Assembly: GCA_021734105.1 (NCBI GenBank)
Contig: JAIPJP010000005.1
Coordinates: 1 to 53,240, forward strand
Length of the DNA stretch: 53,240 nt
Direction: 5' to 3'
DNA from: Candidatus Woesearchaeota archaeon
Lineage (GTDB): Archaea > Nanobdellota > Nanobdellia > Woesearchaeales > SKGA01
Within the stretch, counting starts at the first letter, position 1. Each line of letters begins with the position of its first letter. A model generated the notes under the pieces. That model was not told the DNA's origin and did not search any database. It saw only the letters and a list, made by a program, of their open reading frames with translations. Below, one piece after another: positions 16,281-24,440 of this stretch. The position numbers and the translations under genes were made by a program.

Positions 16281-17261
16281 ATGGCTGAATTGTTTTTAGA
16301 TGCGGTAGCACTTCTTGAACCATATTATTTTCTAGTTGAGAAAGTTAATAGTTTACACGAACTTACTGAAGAAGATTTAGCTTCTGTATGTACGCCACTT
16401 TGTGCAAATGAAGTTATTAAACTGCAAAAACTGTATAATTTGTCCGGAAAACTTCGAAGTTGTGGCAATCCTTCATTTGTCCATTCTCTTCGAACATTTA
16501 TTTGGGCGCAAGCATTCCAACTACCTCCTCAAACAACAAGAATTGTTCTTTCACACGATGTTGTTGAAGACTTTGGAAAAACATATCAGCAAATCAGAGC
16601 GATGCTTGAAAGAATTCCAAATGACATTCGATTACAAATTAAATTACTAACTAATCAGTACAAAGTTATTGCAAAAGAACTTGCTCCTTATGATTCGCTT
16701 GCTGCGATGAAAAAGAAAATAGTAACTTTTTATCATGAAGATGATGTGGTGCCACAAAAAATATTTTCTCTTCTTGGCAATTTACCAGAAGGAATTAACT
16801 TACCATTGTATTTGAAAGATAATGCTTATCGACTTTATGTAGAAGATATACTAGAAAGTGGTGATGAAAGTGTTCTTGTAGCAAAATTTATTGATAGGCT
16901 TGATAACACACTTACCGATTTACCTTCCAAATTTGATGCAATATTAAAATTATATGATAAAAACATGTTGTTATTAACGCTGACACAAGAAACAATTGCA
17001 CAAACAAAAAATGTTCGTTTACAATTAATTTATTTACTACTTTTTGAACGATTTTTAGACCAATCGACAGCGTTACGACGACGTTATGATCACATCGCAA
17101 AAGTCCGTGGAAAATTCTATGGAAAACAATATTCGAAACTGAGTCGAGACTTGCGAGCGCGACATAAAGAGCTTGAAAAATTACAACTATTTGCAGATAA
17201 ACTTTACGCGAGTAAAAAAATTGAACGATTACTTGAACAACTCAAGCGAAAATATTTCTAG
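16281..17261 (+). CDS. HD-domain hydrolase resembling the SpoT/RelA hydrolase domain
   Basis: The 326 residues contain an HD series in RSH order: His68, His92-Asp93, Glu96-Asp97 (SHDVVEDFG) and KFIDRLDN (Asp205, Asn209). The last motif matches the KxADRxxN of (p)ppGpp hydrolases. No synthetase, TGS or ACT domain is present, so it would be a stand-alone hydrolase like MESH1. Whether it acts on (p)ppGpp, NADPH or another nucleotide is unknown. The C-terminal 80 residues are basic and helical. A TATA-like ATTTAAATT about 28 nt upstream suggests a leaderless message. Confidence 0.72.
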   Translation: MAELFLDAVALLEPYYFLVEKVNSLHELTEEDLASVCTPLCANEVIKLQKLYNLSGKLRSCGNPSFVHSLRTFIWAQAFQLPPQTTRIVLSHDVVEDFGKTYQQIRAMLERIPNDIRLQIKLLTNQYKVIAKELAPYDSLAAMKKKIVTFYHEDDVVPQKIFSLLGNLPEGINLPLYLKDNAYRLYVEDILESGDESVLVAKFIDRLDNTLTDLPSKFDAILKLYDKNMLLLTLTQETIAQTKNVRLQLIYLLLFERFLDQSTALRRRYDHIAKVRGKFYGKQYSKLSRDLRARHKELEKLQLFADKLYASKKIERLLEQLKRKYF

Positions 17262-17384
17262 AACTATTTTAATATTTTTTTATAGGTATTATTTTTAGGT
17301 GTTTCTTATACCTACTTACACTTTTCATGCGGAGAAAGGGTTTTATTCCGACAAAAAATGCGTTTTTATTTTTGGAGCCTATTC

Positions 17385-17702
17385 TTATGAATAATCTCTC
17401 CATGTATGCTTACACTTTTCGCATCTAAAGAATTTGGTTTCTGGTTCGTCGCCAGCTCGTGTTTGTTTGAGCCAATAAAACGCTTTATCATGACCGCACT
17501 TAGGACAATCAGCATCAGTTAATGGGTGAACATCAGCATTTTCAACAACCTGAATGTCTTCTTCCTCGTTTTGCACTGTTTCTTTGATAGTAGCATTCTC
17601 TTTTTTCATATCACTACTATAACCACAACTACAAAACAAAACCGTTTTTGTTTTTTGCTGCTTGGTTTTAAGCAAACTTCCGCATTTTGGACAAAACATC
17701 AT
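17385..17702 (-). CDS. tfs: Transcription factor S (TFS, TFIIS-like cleavage factor)
   Basis: From ATG 17702 the protein has 105 residues with two zinc ribbons. The N-terminal one is FCPKCGSLL...CSCG. The C-terminal one is CPKCGHDKAF...FFRCEKCKHTW with the catalytic acidic loop TRAGDEPET, whose Asp-Glu pair enters the RNAP funnel to stimulate RNA cleavage. Six further codons are open to 17720, but the TATA box at 17728-17737 would start the RNA near 17705, so the inner Met fits better. TFS proteins normally begin M-x-FCPKCG. Confidence 0.94.
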   Translation of the reverse strand: MMFCPKCGSLLKTKQQKTKTVLFCSCGYSSDMKKENATIKETVQNEEEDIQVVENADVHPLTDADCPKCGHDKAFYWLKQTRAGDEPETKFFRCEKCKHTWRDYS

Positions 17703-17820
17703 TTCAAAAGAAATTTTCATCGTTCTGATTTAAAAAGTTTATGACGATAGAGTATTTATTTGAACAATTTTCGGAAAATAATGGCTAAAACCTTTAAATT
17801 AGAGGTTTTTAAGGTTTATC

Positions 17821-18123
17821 ATGGATGAAAAGCTATTATTGCGTATGGCGCTTATTGTTTCTCTAGTTGGATTTGCTGGCTTAGTAATTATTGTACTGGT
17901 ACAAAAACCAGTAGTATCAACTCCGCAAGAGGATTTGTTGACTACTATGGTTGTTGAGATTCTGGATGTGCAAGCAACACAAGAAGGAACTGTGGTGGTG
18001 TATGCAACAGAAGCATCAGGTTATATTGACGCGGAAGTATCTGAAGATATTATTGGGCAAGAAGTGACTATTATAGGAAGGCTCTCGGAAGATTTTTTTA
18101 GCATAGAAGAAATAACTGTTTGA
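17821..18123 (+). CDS. Membrane-anchored OB-fold-like small protein
   Basis: The 100 residues have one N-terminal helix (about 8-29) followed by a beta-rich domain. Its VEILDVQATQEGTVVV...GQEVTIIGRLSED pattern resembles tRNA_anti-like OB folds. A membrane-tethered nucleic-acid- or ligand-binding domain is possible. A TATA box (CTTTAAATT, near 17790) sits 27 nt before the ATG, so it is leaderless and monocistronic. The family assignment is tentative. Confidence 0.65.
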   Translation: MDEKLLLRMALIVSLVGFAGLVIIVLVQKPVVSTPQEDLLTTMVVEILDVQATQEGTVVVYATEASGYIDAEVSEDIIGQEVTIIGRLSEDFFSIEEITV

Positions 18124-18299
18124 TGCAACAACCGCGCCCTATTATTTTTAGCAGTGGCGAGAACTTTTTAATTGCTTATCATAGAAATTTCTCGTTTTTA
18201 ACTAGTCTTTGCTAGGCTTCTAACGAGCTAGAAAGGGCATTATGTTGTATTTAGTTTACCAATACCTTTAAAAAGGAAAGCTAATTCCATCTGCCTACG

Positions 18300-18617
18300 A
18301 TGAAAGTACCTAAAGTTACTAAACGACATTGTCCAACGTGCAAAAAACACACAGAACACAAAGTTTTAGAATCCAAACGTCGAGCTAGAAACCAAACTCA
18401 TCCAATGAGTGTTGGTTCAACTCATCGAGTAAGAGCGAGGGGTTTACGTCGAGGTGCAGGTGGTCTAGGTCGTTATTCTAAGCCTGCAATTGCTAAATGG
18501 AAATTAACAGGTAAAAAAACTACAAAAAAAACTGATTTCCGGTATGAATGTAGCGTGTGCAAAAAACAACATGTACAAGCAGGCGGTATTCGAGCAAAAA
18601 AAGTGGAACTTATTTAG
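18300..18617 (+). CDS. rpl44e: 50S ribosomal protein L44e
   Basis: The 105 residues begin MKVPKVTKRHCPTCKKHTEHK and end with a CSVCKKQHVQAGGIRAKK ribbon, both diagnostic of L44e. The four Cys bind zinc and the protein sits near the E site. The TATA box CCTTTAAAAAGG near 18265 is about 30 nt before the ATG. It is followed by S27e, aIF2-alpha and Nop10, a conserved archaeal gene order. Confidence 0.97.
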   Translation: MKVPKVTKRHCPTCKKHTEHKVLESKRRARNQTHPMSVGSTHRVRARGLRRGAGGLGRYSKPAIAKWKLTGKKTTKKTDFRYECSVCKKQHVQAGGIRAKKVELI

Positions 18618-18676
18618 CGCTTAATATTTTTCTTTAATTTTTCTAACTTCTTTTTTAACTTGTTGAGGGTAGAATT

Positions 18677-18825
18677 TATAAAGGAATGGCTGTTTCTTGA
18701 ACATATCTTATATCCTCAGAGGCAGTGTATGCTTTTTTGAGGCAATTGAACTTTTCGGCTACGATTTAACGGTTTTGGCTTGAAAGTCTCGACTATAAGA
18801 AAATAAACAATTAGGTAAGCAAAAA
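18677..18825 (+). promoter_or_regulatory. Promoter and long structured leader of rps27e
   Basis: A TATA box (ATTTATAAAGG, near 18678) would start transcription about 18705, leaving a leader of about 120 nt. It can form CCTCA...TGAGG (about 18715-18742) with an inner GCA/TGC, then CTTTT...GAAAG. Most other genes here have leaders under 20 nt, so this may be a ribosomal-protein control region. Confidence 0.4.
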
Positions 18826-19005
18826 ATGTCTACAGAACCTACATCAAAATTTATTAAAGTGCGTTGTCCGAAATGCAAAAACGAACAAATTGTTTTTGGA
18901 AAAAGCGCAAGCGAAGTAAAATGTCTAGTTTGTGATAAAGTATTAGCAGAACCAACAGGCGGCAAAACGCGAGTCAAAGCACGAGTACTTGAAGTACTAG
19001 AATAA
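18826..19005 (+). CDS. rps27e: 30S ribosomal protein S27e
   Basis: The 59 residues contain the zinc ribbon CPKC (14-17) and CLVC (33-36) with GKSASEVKC between, followed by EPTGGKTRVKARVLEVLE, which is the S27e pattern. It binds 16S rRNA in the small subunit. It lies between L44e and aIF2-alpha, with 11 nt to the latter. A long antisense open frame covers this region and is a shadow. Confidence 0.95.
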   Translation: MSTEPTSKFIKVRCPKCKNEQIVFGKSASEVKCLVCDKVLAEPTGGKTRVKARVLEVLE

Positions 19006-19016
19006 AATTTTTTACC

Positions 19017-19790
19017 ATGTTATTTGAAAAAACAGGTTATCCGGAAGAAGGCGACATCATTTTTTGTACGGTAACGAAGATTCATTTCCACTCAGTCTTT
19101 GTAACTCTTGATGAATACAGAGGCAAACAAGGTATGATTCACATTTCAGAAGTAAGTCCTGGAAGAATTAGAAACCTTGGGGATTATGTAAAAGAAGGAA
19201 AAGTTATTATTTGTAAAGTTCTTAAAATAAATAAAGAGCGAGGCCATATTGACCTCTCGCTTAGACGGGTTAATGAAAGTCAACGCCGAGCAAAAATTGA
19301 AGAGAGAAAACAACAAGCAATTGCAGAAAATATATTACAATCATATATACAACTGCACAAAGGAGATATCAAAGAACTCTATAAAACAGTTGCACAAAAA
19401 GTCTTAGAACATTATGAAACAATTTATGCTGCATTTGAAGATGTTGTTGAAAACGAAGCAAAACTTTCAGATACAGGTCTTGATACAAAACTTTCTCAAG
19501 ACATTGAAAAATTTGTGCGAGAACGAATTAAACAAAAACAAGTTGAAATTATAGGTGAGCTCGCAATTGAAAGTTACGCTAAAAACGGTGCTGAACTAGT
19601 AAATAATTTTATGAAAAAAATAGTTGCTATTAGCGAATTACTTCATGTTCAATTCTTAGGTTCGGGAAAATTTAAAATTGAAGTGCGAGCACGCGAATAC
19701 AAAGTAGCAGAAGCAGTTATTGCGCAACTTGAAGAAGAAGTTACAACAGTTACTAGTAAAGAAACTATTTGTACTTTTGAGCGAGTGTGA
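19017..19790 (+). CDS. eif2a: Translation initiation factor aIF2 subunit alpha
   Basis: The 257 residues have an N-terminal S1 domain (about 10-85: GDIIFCTVTKI, KQGMIHISEVS, ICKVLKINKERGHIDLSLRRV), a helical middle domain and a C-terminal alpha/beta domain that binds aIF2-gamma. With beta and gamma subunits it carries initiator tRNA to the ribosome. The start is 11 nt after S27e, and Nop10 follows after 4 nt in a shared operon. Confidence 0.96.
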   Translation: MLFEKTGYPEEGDIIFCTVTKIHFHSVFVTLDEYRGKQGMIHISEVSPGRIRNLGDYVKEGKVIICKVLKINKERGHIDLSLRRVNESQRRAKIEERKQQAIAENILQSYIQLHKGDIKELYKTVAQKVLEHYETIYAAFEDVVENEAKLSDTGLDTKLSQDIEKFVRERIKQKQVEIIGELAIESYAKNGAELVNNFMKKIVAISELLHVQFLGSGKFKIEVRAREYKVAEAVIAQLEEEVTTVTSKETICTFERV

Positions 19791-19794
19791 TTTC

Positions 19795-19950
19795 ATGGCA
19801 AAAACAATTCTGAAATGTGAGCGATGCTTTTCTTATGGATTGGCTGAAACCTGTAGTTGTGGTGGTAAACGAGTATTTTCTCATCCGCCAAAATTTTCTC
19901 CTGAAGATAAATACGGCAAATATCGTCGAATGGCAAAAGAACAACAATAA
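19795..19950 (+). CDS. nop10: Nop10, H/ACA RNP component
   Basis: The 51 residues have an N-terminal zinc ribbon (CERC...CSCGG) followed by the conserved extended segment HPPKFSPEDKYGKYRR that docks on Cbf5. The protein is essential in H/ACA RNPs for pseudouridylation. It starts 4 nt after aIF2-alpha, the usual archaeal pairing. The longer frame from 19720 overlaps aIF2-alpha and is rejected. Confidence 0.96.
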   Translation: MAKTILKCERCFSYGLAETCSCGGKRVFSHPPKFSPEDKYGKYRRMAKEQQ

Positions 19951-20005
19951 TATTGTTTTTTTGTTTTTTGTTATGCTTTGTATAGTTTCTTATTGTAAAT
20001 AATGG

Positions 20006-20106
20006 CGAAGTACTGTTGCGCGCTGCTAAAAAAATAAATCATATTTCACGCATCAAAATAAACAGAGCCTTTCTTAATGTCTGCGCAGCAAAGAATACTA
20101 TCTGCT
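20006..20106 (+). repeat. 101-nt dispersed intergenic element, copy B
   Basis: This block matches 34661-34561 (minus strand) with 16 differences and no gaps by hand, 12 of them transitions. Both copies follow an information gene (nop10, rps6e) in the same orientation. TTGCGCGC near the 5' side can pair with GCGC-A-GCAA near the 3' side. A weak TATA-like TTTGTATAG is centred about 26 nt upstream. The rest of the 279-bp gap (19951-20229) is T-rich and shows nothing else. Confidence 0.6.
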
Positions 20107-20229
20107 TGCTCATAGCTTTTCTTTAAGGAATTGATCTTGACTTTTATTGTGTTGTTTGTGTTTGTTTTTAAAGTTTTTTTTACAAAGCTTTTTAAGGGAT
20201 GATGTTTTAAAAAATAGTGGGTTTGTGAT

Positions 20230-21348
20230 ATGGGAATACTTATTTATGATCATTTGCGAGAAGGACGACGAATGTTTTTTCGACATTTGCGTGTTCGAGG
20301 AAAGCGATTTTATTCTTTTACGGGGAATGCAAACCAAATAGGAAAACAAATTCTTGATACGCTTTGGAATGGGCAATATTTTAGAACAAGTCTTGGTAAT
20401 TATCCGGTTTTTTACGCACGAGATTTTGGCATGGCAATACAATCCTTGCTAGAATTAGGTTACAAAGAAAAAGTACGAAAAACACTTGATTATGCAATGA
20501 ATTGCTACATGTCTCATGGAGGTATAACAACGTATATTGCTACATCTGGAAAACCAGTAAACTTTCCAAATGTCTATTCGCCAGATTCCGTAGCACATAT
20601 GTTTCGTAGTCTTGCTATACTTAATGATAAGGAACTTATTGCAACATATAAAGATTTTTTACAATATGAACTAGATAAATTTTACAAAACTGCAACGTTT
20701 CAAATTACAGGCGAGATAAAACGATTTATGCATTTTGGTGGAATGCGCGATCATCATAAACGAGACGGATCTTGCTATGATACAGTCATGGCTGCCATTA
20801 TTAGTAGAGAAGCAGAACATTTAGGTCTACAAAATCCATTCAAACGATTTAATTATTCGGAAATAATTATTGACCAATTTTGGAATGGAATTTACTTTAA
20901 CGATGACAGAAGCACAAAAACACTTACTGCTGATGCAAATATTTACCCTTTTTGGTACGGAATTATTGAAGATAAAACAAAACTTACATCAGTTATTCAC
21001 GCGATGCAAAAACTTAATTTAGACAAACCATTCCCTATAAAATATATTGCAGAAGGTCATCCCAAAGGAAAAACTATTTTTGTTGAATTTTTGGTGCGCA
21101 ATTGGGAATCACAATCAATCTGGCCCATGAGCGGATTACCTTATATTGATATTTTAGGAGATATCGATGCAGATAAAGCACATATGCATTTAGAACAATA
21201 CAAACGACTCATTGAAGATTATGGAACTTTTCTTGAAGTATATGGTGGAAACGGAAAACCCTTTAAGAGCGCAGTGTATAGTAGTGATGAAGGCATGATC
21301 TGGGTAGCACAGTATCTTTTGCTAGCAAAAGAGCATGGTTTAAAATAA
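20230..21348 (+). CDS. Predicted six-hairpin (alpha/alpha toroid) glycosidase
   Basis: The 372 residues show helical-hairpin periodicity and aromatic/acidic patches typical of GH15/GH100-like (alpha/alpha)6 barrels. Examples are YPVFYARDFGMAIQSLLELGY (in part), a YSPDSVAHMFRSL helix, RDGSCYDTVMAA, and ESQSIWPMSGLPYIDIL. The RDFG and WP segments resemble substrate-binding loops. No signal peptide is seen, so it should act in the cytoplasm on an oligosaccharide. The specificity is unknown. It could link to the glucan phosphorylase and ROK kinase elsewhere in the window. Confidence 0.6.
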   Translation: MGILIYDHLREGRRMFFRHLRVRGKRFYSFTGNANQIGKQILDTLWNGQYFRTSLGNYPVFYARDFGMAIQSLLELGYKEKVRKTLDYAMNCYMSHGGITTYIATSGKPVNFPNVYSPDSVAHMFRSLAILNDKELIATYKDFLQYELDKFYKTATFQITGEIKRFMHFGGMRDHHKRDGSCYDTVMAAIISREAEHLGLQNPFKRFNYSEIIIDQFWNGIYFNDDRSTKTLTADANIYPFWYGIIEDKTKLTSVIHAMQKLNLDKPFPIKYIAEGHPKGKTIFVEFLVRNWESQSIWPMSGLPYIDILGDIDADKAHMHLEQYKRLIEDYGTFLEVYGGNGKPFKSAVYSSDEGMIWVAQYLLLAKEHGLK

Positions 21349-21402
21349 TTTTTCTGATTTTTCTTAATAAAGCTTATAAAGCAGAACTTCTTGTTAATAG
21401 GT

Positions 21403-23481
21403 ATGCCTAAAAAAAAGATAACTCAGAAGAAAGCATTATCAAAACGAGCGACTAAGCAATCAAGCAGACGATTAACTACAAAATCAAGTAAGGTACCCCT
21501 TAAAAAGAAAGTATCTGGGAGAAAGAAAAGTTCTCAAACGATTTCTAGAGCATCTTTACAACCGATGACTTCAAAAAGTTTTTCTTCATTTTATTCAACA
21601 AAAGACATTCCTGTTTCTTCAAGAATAATTGATCAAGTTATCGGGCAAGATCATGCAGTAACTGTTATGAAAAAAGCTGCTCTGCAACGACGCCATGTGC
21701 TACTTATTGGAGAACCAGGTACGGGGAAATCTTTACTTGGTCTTGCACTTGCTGAACTTTTACCAAAAGAAAAATTAGTTGATATTCTTTCTTTTAAAAA
21801 TCCAAATGATGAAAATAAACCACTTATTAGAACCTTGTCTGCAAAACAAGGACGAGAAGTAGTTGCTAAAGCAAAAGCAGAAAGTGAAAGCGCCTTTAAA
21901 GGACAAAATTTAATGTTTCTCTTTTTTGCACTTATTGCTGTAGTTTCGCCGTGGTTAATTCGTAATCATTATATGAAAACTGATGGCGTCTTAGCAGCAA
22001 ACATACTCTTTGCAGCAACATTTCTAGGAGGTATTGCGTTTCTTGTAGCAATTGTTCTAATGATGAATATGGGAAAACGATCAGGTTCAAAGATATCCCC
22101 TCCAAAACTAGTAGTTGATAATTTTGATAACAAAAGCGCACCGTTCTATGATGCAACGGGAGCGCATGCAGGAGCACTCTTAGGAGATGTACTTCATGAC
22201 CCATTTCAATCAGGAGGTTTAGGAACGCCCGCGCACGAACGAGTCGTAGGTGGTATGATTCACAAAGCTCATATGGGTGTTTTATTCATTGATGAAATTG
22301 CAACACTACACCCAACATCACAACAAGAACTGCTCACTGCAATTCAAGAAGGAAAATTTGCAATAACTGGACAAAGTGAACGAAGTGCAGGTGCTATGGT
22401 TCGAACAGAACCTGTACCTTGCAAATTTTTACTTATTGCCGCAGGAAACTTTGATGGGCTCAGAGATTTACATCCTGCTCTTCGTAGCAGAATTAGAGGG
22501 TATGGCTATGAAATTTATATGAAGGATATTATGAAAGATACTCCTGAGAACAGATATAAACTTGCACAATTTGTAGCACAAGAAGTAAGAAAAGATGGCA
22601 AGATTCCTCATTTCTCAAAACCAGCAGTAGATTATATTGTAGAAGAAGCAAAACGGCGAGCAAGTAGAAAAGGTCATTTAACACTACGTCTTCGAGAACT
22701 CGGCGGACTAGTTCGAAGTGCTGGAGATTTAGCACAAGAAGACAAGTCTTCGTTAGTAAATGTAAAACACATTCAAGCAGCAAAACAATTAGCGCGAGGA
22801 CTAGAACAACAAGTAGCTGATAGATATATTGAAAATAAAAAAGACTATGATGTCATTATCACAGAAGGTAGGCGTGTTGGACGAGTCAATGGTTTGGCTG
22901 TTATGGGGGATCCAAGTTCACTTTCAGGAATAATTCTCCCAATAGAATCAGTTGTAACAAAAGGCGGGAAAACCTCTAAAATAGTTGCAACAGGAAAATT
23001 AGGAGAAATTGCAAAAGAAGCAATTACAAATGTTTCAGCAATAGTAAAATATTATTTTGGAAAAGATATTAAAGAAAATTATGATGTGTTTGTACAATTC
23101 CTGCAGACCTATGAAGGTGTAGAAGGAGATAGCGCAAGCCTTGCTGTTGCAACAGCAATTATTTCCGCGTTTAAAAAAATACCTATAAAACAAAATTATG
23201 CAATAACGGGAAGTGTGAGTGTTCGAGGAAGAACGTTGCCAGTAGGTGGTGTGAGTGCAAAGGTTGCAGCAGCAATTGATGCAGGCATTCCAAATGTAAT
23301 AGTTCCTCGAAGCAACATACAAGATATAGTTGTTGAGGCTGATAAACTTAAAAAAATAACTCTTATTCCTGTGGATACGCTTGTTGATGTTCTTGAAGAA
23401 ATCTTGGATTGGAATGGTAATAGATCCGTACTTACTAGTATTAAGAAAATTGCTGCCCAAGAAAAAAAGTATGAGAAATAG
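21403..23481 (+). CDS. lonB: Archaeal Lon protease (LonB), membrane-anchored
   Basis: From ATG 21403 the product has 692 residues. Walker A GEPGTGKS lies near 103, followed by two membrane helices inserted in the AAA+ domain (about 170-190 and 198-222), the hallmark of archaeal LonB. The Walker B region is FIDEIATL. The protease domain has EGDSASLA with the catalytic Ser and [11 protein letters not shown] with the catalytic Lys. Unusually, a Lys/Ser/Thr-rich extension of about 55 residues precedes the core. TATA CTTATAAAG (about 21373) is about 28 nt before the ATG. The TTG at 21391 is rejected. Confidence 0.96.
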   Translation: MPKKKITQKKALSKRATKQSSRRLTTKSSKVPLKKKVSGRKKSSQTISRASLQPMTSKSFSSFYSTKDIPVSSRIIDQVIGQDHAVTVMKKAALQRRHVLLIGEPGTGKSLLGLALAELLPKEKLVDILSFKNPNDENKPLIRTLSAKQGREVVAKAKAESESAFKGQNLMFLFFALIAVVSPWLIRNHYMKTDGVLAANILFAATFLGGIAFLVAIVLMMNMGKRSGSKISPPKLVVDNFDNKSAPFYDATGAHAGALLGDVLHDPFQSGGLGTPAHERVVGGMIHKAHMGVLFIDEIATLHPTSQQELLTAIQEGKFAITGQSERSAGAMVRTEPVPCKFLLIAAGNFDGLRDLHPALRSRIRGYGYEIYMKDIMKDTPENRYKLAQFVAQEVRKDGKIPHFSKPAVDYIVEEAKRRASRKGHLTLRLRELGGLVRSAGDLAQEDKSSLVNVKHIQAAKQLARGLEQQVADRYIENKKDYDVIITEGRRVGRVNGLAVMGDPSSLSGIILPIESVVTKGGKTSKIVATGKLGEIAKEAITNVSAIVKYYFGKDIKENYDVFVQFLQTYEGVEGDSASLAVATAIISAFKKIPIKQNYAITGSVSVRGRTLPVGGVSAKVAAAIDAGIPNVIVPRSNIQDIVVEADKLKKITLIPVDTLVDVLEEILDWNGNRSVLTSIKKIAAQEKKYEK

Positions 23482-23580
23482 TTTTTTTGATGACTAGTTG
23501 TAAAGCAAAAGTGTTTCTGTAGAGATTATTTAAGACAGGAAAGGCGATAGTTCTTACTTTTTTTCATTAAGGTTTGCTTG

Positions 23581-23695
23581 ATGACAGGAACTGTTTTCAT
23601 TTCCTCTTTATCAAACTTGTTTTGATATGCGAAAATTTTTTTATTTTCGCTTTATTGCATTTATGCAATGACGGGAATGTTTTCATTTCCTTTTC
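23581..23695. terminator. Three consecutive hairpins flanked by a ~25-nt direct repeat, between convergent genes
   Basis: ATGACAGGAACTG...TTTCATTTCC at 23581 and ATGACGGGAATG...TTTCATTTCC at 23668 are near-identical. Between them lie TATCAAA...TTTGATA, GCGAAAA...TTTTCGC and TTGCAT-TT-ATGCAA hairpins. The right copy overlaps the last codons of the convergent coiled-coil gene. The position after lonB suits a bidirectional terminator. Confidence 0.45.
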
Positions 23696-24258
23696 ATCTT
23701 AGCAAGCATGCGCTCGAGCTGATCAATTTTAGCCATGAGGCGAAGTTTTTCTTGATCGTTGGTTTCAAGACGCTTTGCGTGCATTTCAAGTTCAAAATCC
23801 GCAGCCTTAATGTTTTTAATAGCGTCATGAAGTTTATTAATATCTTTAAGTGCATCACTTGATGTTTTCGCATGATTTTTGAAGACATCTTTTGCAGCGT
23901 TAAAACCTGCAGCTTGCGCGTGAATTTTATTTGTGGTGTTGGCGAGTTCTTGCTCAATTGCTGATGAGAAATTTTCTATCATCTTTTTTTCAAGAGCAGG
24001 ACGAATAAGTGAAATGTTGGTTGCTGCCTTTTCAAAATCTTTGGAAGCAATTACGAGATGTTCAGTTGCTTCTTGCATTTTAGCAAGCATTTCTGTTTGA
24101 AGGTTTCCTATTTGTTTGACTTGCTTAATAAGTTTATCAACATCTTCTTTTTGCTCAGCGATATGTCTGGACACGTGTTTTACATCTCGCTGTGCATCTT
24201 TGATTTGATTTTGAAGCTCTTGTACTTGCTCACCGTTGGAGAATAATTTTAACGTCAT
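23683..24258 (-). CDS. Long coiled-coil protein of unknown function
   Basis: The 191 residues are almost entirely heptad-like helix (about 10-190), rich in Gln, Lys, Glu and Ala. They start MTLKLFSNGEQVQELQ and end with a basic MLAKMKRK. No catalytic motif is present. ATG 24258 is preferred over the TTG two codons upstream. It is divergent from the membrane/coiled-coil gene at 24441, whose product has similar Gln-rich coils, so the two could interact; that is inference. Confidence 0.65.
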   Translation of the reverse strand: MTLKLFSNGEQVQELQNQIKDAQRDVKHVSRHIAEQKEDVDKLIKQVKQIGNLQTEMLAKMQEATEHLVIASKDFEKAATNISLIRPALEKKMIENFSSAIEQELANTTNKIHAQAAGFNAAKDVFKNHAKTSSDALKDINKLHDAIKNIKAADFELEMHAKRLETNDQEKLRLMAKIDQLERMLAKMKRK

Positions 24259-24440
24259 GCCCAACGCAAATGAAACCGATTTCTTAAAGATTATCTTTGT
24301 GAAGAAGAATTTCTTTGTTTTTCTTACTTTTTAGTTATAAATTTAAATTGATTACTCGACTGTAGCGTGTTTTTTGGAAACCTTTATAATGCTCAAACAA
24401 CAGAATTTGATTAATATACTGTTCATAGGAGGAATTATTC

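Noticed and set aside
18759-18977. 72-codon minus-strand frame
   Set aside because: Antisense to rps27e, which is clearly the real gene.
23035-23460. 141-codon minus-strand frame
   Set aside because: Antisense to the LonB protease domain and Cys/Asn-rich, a shadow.
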